Source of the DNA: Ascarosepion bandense
Taxonomy: Eukaryota > Mollusca > Cephalopoda > Sepiida > Sepiidae
Direction of reading: 5' to 3'
DNA length: 64,000 bases
Assembly: GCA_037127315.1 (NCBI GenBank)
Contig: JBBBDQ010001028.1
Coordinates: forward strand, 868,001 to 932,000
The translations under genes were made by a program, and so were the position numbers. The notes under the pieces are model-generated. The model was not told the origin of the DNA. It did no database searches and was given only the letters and a program-made list of their open reading frames with translations. Shown here one piece after another: positions 44,340 to 54,065 of the stretch; positions within the stretch are counted from its first letter, which is position 1; every line of letters begins with the position of its first letter.

Positions 44340-44545
44340 ATTAGCAATTTCAAAATGAAAACTCTTTCCAGTTAATTTAAATTAGTTTTGAAATACAGCA
44401 AAGTTTTTTGCTTGTTGGAAATATTAAAATTCATCTATGAGATTGAAATTAAAACTAAAATAAAAATTTTCAGAAAGATTTTTAAAAATTCATTTTAAAC
44501 TTTAGGTATTGAAAATGAGTGGAGGTACCTACTTTAAACCATAGG
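44340..44545 (+). repeat. Dispersed direct repeat, copy 1
   Basis: Collinear with 47,040-47,240: gaaatacagcaaag, ttttgct, ggaaata, ttgaaattaaaactaaaata, ttaggtattgaaaatgagtgg. About 70-75% similar by eye. Class unknown. Confidence 0.6.
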
Positions 44546-45912
44546 TATCACAAATTTGTGGAGGTACATTATAAAAATATAGTTAAGTTTAAAAAAGTGT
44601 TGTCTTGTAATTTCATCCAAACTGAATTCATCATTGTTATAAAAGTATTTAGTTGAAAAAAAATGAAATATTTTTGTTTTATTATGACTATAATAAAATG
44701 AAATATTTTTGTTTTATTAGGACTATATTTTAACTTTTAATAAAACATTATTTTAGAAGAATATTCATCACTTTAAAACTCAGTAATCAAATACTTCATA
44801 AATGTCTCTGGGATTCTCCACTAAATCAGACGTGATTATTCAGTGAGTTTTTTTAAATGTCAGATTGTGTTATCATACAAAACCAGGTAAGAAGATCAAA
44901 TGTTTCTGACCAAATCTGAAACTAATTGTTGTTTGTTTTATCGATCAAGAGTTTAAGCATAAGTTTATTGGTTGATTCATGGTGGCAAAACATGTGCACA
45001 CACACATTAAGAAATGAAGTGAAACAAAATCAGTTTTTGAAAATGACTGAACACTAAGTTCTGTATTCCATTTATTTACTGGTTTCAGCAGGTTTAATAC
45101 AACAAATGAGTTTTCTGATTCTTGTAATATGAAAACAATTTTTCTCTTCTACTAAAAACAATCATCAATGACTGTACTAATGGTTGTATTTCTGGCTCTG
45201 TTTATAGGAAAAAGAACCCTTTTTTAAAAAATTCAGTTCTTATTCTTGCAATCTTAAAATTCTGGTGAGTTTATTTTTGGTTTATGCTCTTTTTAATAGA
45301 AGTTTCCTTCTCTGTGTTTTTCTGTGTGGATATAGATTAAAATGACATTGTATCTTTAGTAAAAGTACTGGTGAGATTTTAAAAAATCATTTGTATGTCG
45401 CATCCTGAAAGCATTCAAGGAGTAATGTCAGTACAGAAAACACCAGAATGACACATTTTTACAAATTCAAAGGATTACAAAAAGATGATGTTTTAGTGGA
45501 AACAGGATCAAAGGAATAAATATGTGAATTGTGGGATATTTAGAATCCTTCCTAAACTGGACAAAGGAAGAACCTTGAAATTTCTATCAAAGACTGAAGA
45601 AACTGACACCCATGCAAAAAACATTGGCACTTGTGTTGTGATAGTTTGAAAAGGAAAAAGAAGTCATTAGCATTATGTCAACTTTGTAATAAAAACTCCA
45701 CATGGTAGAGAAATGAAATGACTTATAATAATTTTGCAATAAAATTAACCAGGATAATTGTTGGAAAAGAGAATTCTAAAACAAGAAGCTAAAATGAACA
45801 TTAAAAATGCTTTACATATGACATCAAGTGGGCATGGTTATAAAGATAGCACTTGAAAAAGGAAATGAATCTTTATTAATTTGAGTTAGAATAAATTCTA
45901 TTAGAACAAATT
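44546..45912. other. AT-rich sequence without recognised gene
   Basis: No coding signature. Contains a short tandem duplication at 44,662-44,725 (aatgaaatatttttgtttta twice). Confidence 0.45.
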
Positions 45913-46380
45913 TATATATATAAAAGGCAATCTGTGAGTCTGTGTGTGACTGTTCCCTATGCATGCTTACATTTTTTAAGCTATGCCATTCAAACTTTCT
46001 AGGGACACATCTATAGGAAAGCCAGGTCGACACATACTTTTTGAGTTTAAGTTCAGCAATTTTCCCTTTCGCACTTTTTGACCAATGGTGCCAATTGTTT
46101 ACATTTGTTCCATAAAACACCTAAGATCTAAGATGGTTGCTAGATTACGTCACAGAAATCAAACCACACGTGTCAAACGCGACAAAAATATTTTTTTATT
46201 AAAAAAAAAAATGAACCTTTATATTTAATTTTTATTTTGACATTTTAAAAATTCATTTGGTGAACAAAAAAAATGTTAATATTTTTCCCCGTAATTTTGA
46301 AACAAAAGAAATATTAAAAAATGTAGGCGTGCATAGGAAACAGTCATACACAGACTCACAGATTGCCCCTTATATATATA
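45913..46380. mobile_element. MITE-like element with about 50-bp terminal inverted repeats
   Basis: The left end (45,913-45,965) contains tatataaaaggcaatctgtg, agtctgtgtgtgactgttcc and ctatgcatgc. The right end (46,327-46,380) is its inverted copy with a few differences (gcgtgcataggaaacag ... cagattgccccttatatata). The interior (about 360 bp) is non-coding. A TA-rich flank hides any target duplication. Superfamily not determined. Confidence 0.8.
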
Positions 46381-47039
46381 GATAGATTATATTTTAAGTG
46401 TCTGCAGCGAATTTAAACATATTTGTTTCATCTGCTGAAGAAATTAAAATGTTCTGAGTTGCATGGGCAATGCCAGGCTATGATGCTAGTTATATTTAAA
46501 ACCAAACAAGACAACATACAACAAAACAATCATTGTAGAATATAGTAAGTGTGAGGAGATCATTAATCATATAATAGCGAATATGTACAAAAATAAACAT
46601 GGTAGGAAAAGTGTATGAATTGTGCAAAAGACCAAGATTTGACCATGTAAATCTAATGCATGTAAATTAATGCAAAGACAAAATTTATTCACGATTTTCC
46701 TCCAACAGGAAAAAAATTTGCACAATTTTATCAGTTCCAGTCGCTATACACTTATCTCGCATATCTCTAGCTCTCATCACAGGTCAAGTATAAGTGATAT
46801 AAGGTTAGAAAGATCAACACACTGTATTTTAGAAATAGTTTTATTTCATGCTATAAATAAGTAATACTTGTGTTAATCAGATTAATTTAACTTTAAATTT
46901 GTTAATTTTCCAAAAATAACCTGTCACAGATGTATATTTGATTTTTGCAAGATTTTTAAAACCGAGAATTAACTTTTATTTCCAAATGTGTCGATGGCTC
47001 AAAAATGGCGGAGAAATTGAAAAAATTTTAAAAATTAAA

Positions 47040-47240
47040 AAAAATCTTAAAATAAAAACAATCTGAAAATAATTTCTGTTTGAAATACACCAGAGTATTT
47101 TGCTTACTGGAAATAGTTAATTTAGTCATTTAGCTTTCAATTAAAACTAAAATAAAACTTTCATGAAAAAATTTTTATTTGTAAAATTTAATTTAAAAGT
47201 TAAGTATCGAAATTGAGTGGTGGTGCCTATCCTAAACAAA
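47040..47240 (+). repeat. Dispersed direct repeat, copy 2
   Basis: Partner of 44,340-44,545 in the same orientation, ending aaattgagtggtggtgcc. Confidence 0.6.
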
Positions 47241-47561
47241 CCCTGCCCAGGAATTAAATTAAAACATTTTAATTCAGTTTTACTACTATGACTACTGCTA
47301 CATGCTGCTGCTGATGATGATAAAAAATTTGTTTATAATTTTAAATACCGATGATGGTGATGATGATAACACACATTAGTAATTACAAATGATGAAAACA
47401 AAATACTGCCTTATTTCTGCTTTATTTCAGCATCATACCAACAATAAAAACAGCCGAAGACATGATTATTTTTCCAAGCGAATAATTATAAAATGGTCGA
47501 TCTCTGAATCTTCACTGGATTTTGAAGGCTTGAAAAAAAACGTATTAGTTGGGAACCTCAT

Positions 47562-47803
47562 TCAGCTCCTGCGAAGACGTCTTTTTTGACGTTTCGCTCG
47601 CTTATTTCGTTCCCTTCTTGTTTTTTTCGCAAGTCCCTTAGTAAAAGCTTTCAATCCAACAAATGTTTCTTCGCTTGTCTTCGGAATGAGTCGACTGGGC
47701 AACAAAAATCCATATAAACCATCGTCTGGAAGTTCCACTGTGTAAGCGTATTTGATATGACGATCAGCCTTGGCATAGTCGTCTGAAGCTCCACTTGCAA
47801 TGT
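47562..47803 (-). CDS. Terminal exon of an M14-family zinc carboxypeptidase
   Basis: On the minus strand a ...tgcatacatttcag acceptor (ending 47,804) opens an 80-residue frame to a TGA at 47,564-47,562. It reads SGASDDYAKADRHIKYAYTV, then ELPDDGLYGFLLPSRLIP and TSEETFVGLKAF. This is the C-terminal end of the carboxypeptidase A/B fold. The Glu of YTVEL corresponds to the catalytic general base (Glu270 in bovine carboxypeptidase A), and GFLLP..I.P...ET..G is the family signature. These enzymes remove C-terminal residues and are usually secreted as zymogens. The last 20 residues are almost all Lys/Arg. There is no Met, so it is missed by Met-to-stop reading. AATAAA on the minus strand (47,426-47,421) fits the polyadenylation site. 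Upstream exons lie beyond the transposon block. Confidence 0.85.
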
Positions 47804-48355
47804 CTGAAATGTATGCATAAGTTTTAAATTGATAATTAACCAGTAATAATTAAAATATATAGAAACAATACAAATCAAATTTTATGAAAACGTTTGATAG
47901 GAATAGTTGTTGCAAACAAATCATTTCGGCACCAAGTAAAAGATAATATCATGCATTAAGTTGTGATACGAACTTACTAATAAAAGCTACCGCAATTTTT
48001 CGATATTAAACTTTTCAAATAAGGAAATTTGTCATAAACACTGAACTAGCTTTAGTAAATCATTTTTCACATATAAGTCGCGCTTATAATATAAATATTT
48101 CCTAACGATTAAATAATCGTTATGAAATATTTATATTATTTATATATTGAAAGATCAGCTTAATTGTTCTTATAAGCATTTTGGATAGCACATTGGATGA
48201 TACATTTGCGAGTGATACCGTGCTAACATTTACCAGTCATAGCAGCCTGGAAATTTATTCTGGAAAAAGAATAAATTCGAAAGTTTCCAGTTATTCACAT
48301 ACTATAAATCTAATAAAAATATGTTATGTAAATTAAATTTGCAAAACAGCAAAGC
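47804..48355. other. AT-rich sequence, probable intron of the carboxypeptidase gene
   Basis: No further carboxypeptidase exon was recognised on the minus strand here. A small inverted repeat at about 48,085-48,145 (tataatataaatatttc.../...gaaatatttatatta) could form a hairpin. Confidence 0.4.
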
Positions 48356-50087
48356 TATAAAAATATTTTGGAACGGCGATAATTAATTTTATTAATTAAT
48401 AATCAAAGTCTTCTAATTGCTATTATAGATCATAAAAGAACATACTAAGAGAAATTTTCTTTATCCTCCGAATATGAGCAAAGGAAAACGGAGGTGATTA
48501 ATTTTATTAACTAATTATTGACTGTAACTGGAAAATCTTTATCTTTAAAAAGAAAGCAGAGATGAAAAAATAACATCTGGTATTTCTCTATTGTTGTAAA
48601 CCCGGAAAGAAGAGAAAGAAAAGAGAAATGGACTTGTTTTCAAGCCACAGAAACAATAGATACCGGTTTCAGTCACCCCAAAGAAAGTTGACGGTCATTC
48701 TAAACATAAAGGAAAGATAAATTTATTTGTTATTGTTTCTTGGTAAAGGAAAGGGAAATTTCATTTTGGGTTTGAATGTCTGGCTGACATGACTCTCGTG
48801 AAAGATAACGAATGTTTTGATTCCGAGTCAAGTAATTTAGAGAAAAGGTATTTTCACTGACATCAGGGTAAAACTGATAAGGCATTCTTGACACTTGAAA
48901 ATATAGGTGACTCAGAGAATGGATATTAAAAACAGGTGCGTAGAAATTATTATTTGGGTAACAATGTCAATGGACCCTTGTCAACTTGTTTTGGGCGAAG
49001 ACAGTTCAAAAAGGTTAATGCCTATTGTTTTAAGAAAAAAAAATCCCCGAAATTGTTTCGTGAGAATGAAAGATTTTTGAGAAAGGAAATTCGGTTAAGT
49101 CCAGCCCAGAAAAGGGGTATGGGGAGATGACATCATAAGATCGAGAGAGATTCTATTGGTCCGGTGACCAAGCCCCGAAAGGGGGAGACGACTAACAGTT
49201 GACGTCATGGGAAGAAGACTAATCCCATTGGTTAAACCACAGGCAACAACGAGTAGCAGCTAACCTCAGGATTTTATTGGTTGCTGAGACGGAGGGATTA
49301 GACACCCAGCGACCGTTGGCCCCACACCATGGCATGGGCATAAATACAGGGTCCCGAGGGACCAAAATCAGTTGGATTGGAGAAGAGTCCGAAGTTGGAC
49401 TGGAGTTGCGGCGGTTCGAGGCAGTTAGTTCAGTTCCAGTTACAGGCCTAAAAATGTAACGACGAAGATAGGCGCCAACTGCAGAGCCTGCTGGCCAGCC
49501 AAAGTTACAAAAAGAAGAGAAGTGATTTCGCAGTCAAGGTTTTAAGTTGGAGTTGGTGTTGGATCGGAGGAGAGTCCGAAGTTTGCCTCGAGTTGGCCTC
49601 GAGTTGACTCGGAGAAAGTCCCAAAAATGTAACAACGAAGATAGCCGCCTGCCAGCCAACCAGAGATAAAGACAGAGAAGAGAATTTCCAGATAAAGTTG
49701 CAGAGAGCGACAGAGAAGTCAAAGTCGGCGTGACAGAGAACTCAGCACTTCGGCAATTTCCGTAACATTCCGGAAAACAAGCAACAAGTTGACTAGACTT
49801 TACTAACGAACTTCGACTTCTGTTTGAAGCAGTGAGCTGCGGCCAGCCAGATTCATTGTTATTGCTTAGGAGAATAGTTCGATTTACCTAAGAAACGTCC
49901 GTTTCGCTACCAGTTGATAGAAGCAGGGATGGGAAATTATCCCGAACAGCATATTGTGTATATTTCACTTATTTTTCCGAGTAGTGCCACAATTGGTGCT
50001 GTTTAGACCAAGTGACTATTGTGTATAATCAGTATATAAAACATTATTTCACAGCACTTCAGACGTCGGTCCATTTATTTCCTTTGA
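48356..50087 (+). repeat. 5' terminal repeat of the gag-only element
   Basis: About 1.7 kb, highly similar to 54,066-55,663. Start placed at tataaaaatattttggaacg, which aligns with tataacaatagtttggaacg next to the polypurine tract. A conventional LTR end ...gtgccaca falls at 49,991, directly before attggtgctgtttagacc, a plausible primer site. The similarity nevertheless continues to 50,087. It has about 150 bp (49,810-49,965) that the distal copy lacks. Confidence 0.8.
49155..49346 (+). promoter_or_regulatory. LTR promoter: CCAAT boxes, CRE site, TATA-like box
   Basis: Three inverted CCAAT boxes (ATTGG at 49,155, 49,227 and 49,276), a palindromic CRE-type TGACGTCA (49,200-49,207) and a cataaata TATA-like box (49,339-49,346) lie in order. 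The distal repeat keeps the CRE (54,914-54,921). Function is inferred from known binding motifs. Confidence 0.5.
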
Positions 50088-50584
50088 TGTTATATCTCTT
50101 TCTTTTATTACTCAATTGTGTGCACACTTCCCGGTTTGGTTTAGTTCGGCAGAAAGACAGCTAGTAAAAAACTCACGTGACACAACGTGGGACAAGGGAG
50201 AAAACCGTGACAGAGTCAATCTATGACCAGCTGGCTGGATCGAAGCCAACAGTGACCAACGGTCGGATAGTGCCACAGATGGTGCCGTGACCAGGATTAG
50301 ACCCGAGGGTGACCACAGAGAAAAGTCGACGAGAACAAGTACAACATAACTGGTGACAGTGACCAAGGAAAAGAGCGAAAATCAAAAGGACTTTAGTCAC
50401 TTGTGACTATCTGGTTCATAACACTCATAAAAAGAGACCGCCAAACCAACCAAAGACAGGAAGGACCAGCCCTGAGCCGGGGATAGGTAAGACACATTTT
50501 GGTTCCTCCCTGAAATTGTTGTTGCTTGCCATTTTCTAAAAACCGATTTCCTTCTTGTTGATTGATTCTGTCGAACATATTGAA

Positions 50585-51238
50585 ATGTCTGACCAAGAGG
50601 AAATAGTGGGTTCAGAGGCAGACGAATTAGAACAAAGAATGTCCACAGAGTTGAGAGGCCTACTGGGGGGACCAAGGGTGCCGGGCTTTGAGGGAGATGC
50701 AAAAGAGCTAAGAAGTTGGTTGGCAGCGATAGAGAACCAGTTTATCTATGGCCTAACTGAAAGAGAGATGGTTTACGTGGCATTTCATGCCGCCACAGGA
50801 AAACCTTCAGAATTCATAGGAAAACAGCTAGATAGGGACCCACAATTGGTGTGGAGTAAACTGAAAGAGCAGCTAATTGGGGAATATGCCAATGAGGGGA
50901 TGGCCATAGAGGCAATGAGAAATCTAATGAACTTATCTCAGGGAAAGGATGAGGGACCAGAAGACCTTCGAAAAAGGGCGGAAAAGTTAGCCTCCCTCGC
51001 TTTCTCTGCCGAAGTCTGGGAGAATGAGACCATGCAGGTCCAGCTAGCTGATTTATACGTTGGAGCGCTGCGAGACAAGCGCATTAGACATGACGTACTA
51101 AAAGAAGGGCCCATAAGGTTGGCAGCGGCGATATTGATGGCCAGAGAGAGCCAGGGTATATGGAACAAGGTCATGAATCTGGACTTCCATTTGACAGAGA
51201 ATGAGGAGGTCCAGAGTCGAAACTGTCTGAATTTATAG
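50585..51238 (+). CDS. gag: Gag of the gag-only element
   Basis: Start taken at the ATG at 50,585 (MSDQEEIVG); the frame is open 30 bp further without ATG. 217 residues. Capsid-type blocks: KELRSWLAAIENQF, DPQLVWSKLKEQLIGEYA, MNLSQGKDEGPEDLRKRAEK and LYVGALRDKRIRHDVLKEGP, matching in order those of the gypsy Gag at 5,663. No zinc knuckle follows. After the stop, another frame (51,205-51,354) continues with SEFIGRLLKEQLDGIWNN, suggesting a frameshift near 51,200 and a longer ancestral product. Gag would assemble particles and bind RNA; the rest of the machinery must come from elsewhere. Confidence 0.82.
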   Translation: MSDQEEIVGSEADELEQRMSTELRGLLGGPRVPGFEGDAKELRSWLAAIENQFIYGLTEREMVYVAFHAATGKPSEFIGKQLDRDPQLVWSKLKEQLIGEYANEGMAIEAMRNLMNLSQGKDEGPEDLRKRAEKLASLAFSAEVWENETMQVQLADLYVGALRDKRIRHDVLKEGPIRLAAAILMARESQGIWNKVMNLDFHLTENEEVQSRNCLNL

Positions 51239-51558
51239 GCCGGTTATTAAAAGAACAATTGGACGGGATATGGAATAATGTAGAAAATTATAATACACAA
51301 GAAATGGGTAGAGAAACAGCTAGGCAGAGAAACCTAGAAAAGAACTCCACATAAAAGTTTTTATAGACCCATGGGAAGTAGTAAATGCGGCAGGAATTGT
51401 TCACATGTTGCTGGTGAACGAGGCCGCTAAGATAGTTAAATTGAAGAAAGGAAAGAGAAGGCTTAAAGAGAGTAGATCTCAATTCAAATGAAGATAATAT
51501 TAGCCCTTGGGAACTTTAGGGCTAAGGTAAGAAATCTGTTGCGGGTCGGACGTAATGA

Positions 51559-53123
51559 GGTTGCTAATGGTGAAGAATATTAGCTGAGATTTGCTAATGG
51601 TGAAGAATATTAGCTGGGATTGCAAATGGTGAAGAATATTAGCTGAGATTGCTAATGGTGAATATTAGCTGGGATTGCTAATGGTGAAGAATATTAGCTG
51701 AGAATGCTAATTGTGAAGACTTATTAGCTGAGAATGCTAATGGTGAAGAATATTAGCTGGGATTGCTAATGGTGAAGAATATTAGCTGAGAATGCTAATG
51801 GTGAAGAATATTAGCTGATATTTGCTAATGACGAAGAATATTAGCTGAGATTGCTAATGGTGAAGAATATTAGCTGAGATTGCTAATGGTGAAGACTTAT
51901 TAGCTGAGATTGCTAATGGTGAAGAATATTAGCTGGGATTGCTAATGGTGAAGAATATTAGCTGAGATTGCTAATGGTGAAGAATATTAGCTGGGATTGC
52001 TAATGGTGAAGAATATTAGCTGGGATTGCTAAAGGTGAAGAATATTAGCTGGGATTGCTAATAGTGAAGACTATTAGCTGAGATTGCTAATGGTGAAGAA
52101 AATTAGCTGGGGTTGCTAATGGTGAAGATTATTACCTGAGATTGCTAATGGTGAAGAATATTAGCTGGGATTGCAAATGGTGAAGAATATTAGCTGAGAT
52201 TGCTAATGGTGAATATTAGCTGGGATTGCTAATGGTGAAGAATATTAGCTGAGAATGCTAATTGTGAAGACTTATTAGCTGAGAATGCTAATGGTGAAGA
52301 ATATTAGCTGGGATTGCTAATGGTGAAGAATATTAGCTGAGAATGCTAATGGTGAAGAATATTAGCTGATATTTGCTAATGACGAAGAATATTAGCTGAG
52401 ATTGCTAATGGTGAAGAATATTAGCTGAGATTGCTAATGGTGAAGACTTATTAGCTGAGATTGCTAATGGTGAAGAATATTAGCTGGGATTGCTAATGGT
52501 GAAGAATATTAGCTGAGATTGCTAATGGTGAAGAATATTAGCTGGGATTGCTAATGGTGAAGAATATTAGCTGGGATTGCTAAAGGTGAAGAATATTAGC
52601 TGGGATTGCTAATGGTGAAGACTATTAGCTGAGATTGCTAATGGTGAAGAAAATTAGCTGGGGTTGCTAATGGTGAAGATTATTACCTGAGATTGCTAAT
52701 GGTGAAGAATATTAGCTGGGATTGCTAATGGTGAAGAATATTAGCTGGGATTGCTAATGGTGAAGAATATTAGCTGAGATTGCTAATGGTGAAGACTTAT
52801 TAGCTGAGATTGCTAATGGTGAAGAATATTAGCTGGGATTGCTAATGGTGAAGAATATTAGCTGAGATTGCTAATGGTGAATATTAGCTGGGATTGCTAA
52901 TGGTGAAGAATATTAGCTGAGAATGCTAATGGTGAAGACTTATTAGCTGAGAATGCTAATGGTGAAGAATATTAGCTGGGATTGCTAATGGTGAAGAATA
53001 TTAGCTGAGAATGCTAATGGTGAAGAATATTAGCTGGGATTGCTAATTGTGAAGAATATTAGCTGAGATTGCTAATGGTGAAGAATATTAGCTGGGATTG
53101 CTAATGGAGAAATAATTTAGCCC
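51559..53123 (+). repeat. 29-bp minisatellite with 551-bp higher-order repeats
   Basis: About 53 copies of a 29-bp unit (gaagaatattagctgggatt + gctaatggt) with recurrent variants: gaatatt units 3 bp shorter, gaagacttatt units, gag/ggg and aatg/attg switches. Rare variants recur exactly 551 bp (19 x 29) apart: tgcaaatggt 51,621/52,172; acgaagaat 51,831/52,382; aaaggtgaa 52,031/52,582; attacctgag 52,131/52,682. The block 51,58x-52,13x was therefore duplicated in tandem; 52,740-53,090 is a more diverged partial third. gaagataatattagcccttg at 51,490 before the array and aataatttagcccaaagg after it look like the founder sequence. Stops occur in all frames of the unit, so it is non-coding. Confidence 0.96.
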
Positions 53124-54065
53124 AAAGGTCAGGGGAAGTGACCCTATGAAAGCAGGAGGGCTGCAGATATATAAAGATAATGAAAAAAAAGAAAAAATAG
53201 AAAGAAAGAGAAATGGAGCAGCAACCCGTTACAGTGGACCTAATAACAGAATAGTGAGAATAAAAGTAGCAGTGTTTGGATTTTACTAATAATTACTCAT
53301 TGAAAATTAAACGAAAAGCTAAAAAGGAACTGAAGGTTGAAAAGGTAATAAGAGAGATACAGATATATGGAATCCCATAGCGAAGGAAATACCCAATATT
53401 ACGTTAAGGCATATCATGGAAAGATGGTAGGACTATGGTAATAAATTGGTCAGCCGTATTGGGTAACTCAATACTTATTGCTGCATTAGTGGCAGACATA
53501 TGAATTTAGTGTATATAGAAGGAGATCGGTTAACGGTATCTTGGCAAATCGTGACAACAAAGAAGGGGAGTTACCGGAAGGTGTTCACTCCTCTGACGAT
53601 ACAACCCCAAAAGGGGAGGAGGCTGCGCTGACTTCAACATGCGAAATGGAAATGCACACAGAACCAGTAGCAACCAAACCCATGAGCTCAATGGAGCAGA
53701 GAAGAACTGTAATCAAGAAAAACAAACCATAGACTTTGCATGCCACATATACACACCCATGTATAACCATTTTTCTTTATTGCACGTATAACCAGAAGTG
53801 AAACAAAGAACATTTTTTCAAGAGAACTTTTATTGCATGAGTAAAAATTAGTGCATGAGAAATTGGTAGTTATAGTTTAAAGAAAAAGGATAGGAAAAGA
53901 AAGAAAAAGGAGGAGACTTTTCTCGAATGATTCGCAGGAACTCTTATCAAAGAACTTTCCTAAATTCATTTTATTTTATTTTTTCTTTCTTGCATGCAAA
54001 ATATTGTATTCGGATTTATATTGTCAATTTTTCTTAGAAAAATGGACAAGAGGGTAAGGGAGATA
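53124..54065 (+). other. 3' internal region of the gag-only element
   Basis: Purine-rich, non-coding for the most part. An open frame at 53,541-53,732 (ANRDNKEGELPEGVHSS ..., 63 codons, acidic then basic end) could be a pol C-terminal remnant, but no domain is recognised. The polypurine tract at 54,050-54,064 closes it. Confidence 0.55.

Noticed and set aside
47651..47878. Minus-strand 75-codon Met-to-stop frame
   Set aside because: Wrong frame of the carboxypeptidase exon; the true frame has no Met and uses an acceptor at 47,804.
51559..53123. CRISPR-like array
   Set aside because: Units are contiguous with no unique spacers and lie inside a eukaryotic retrotransposon.
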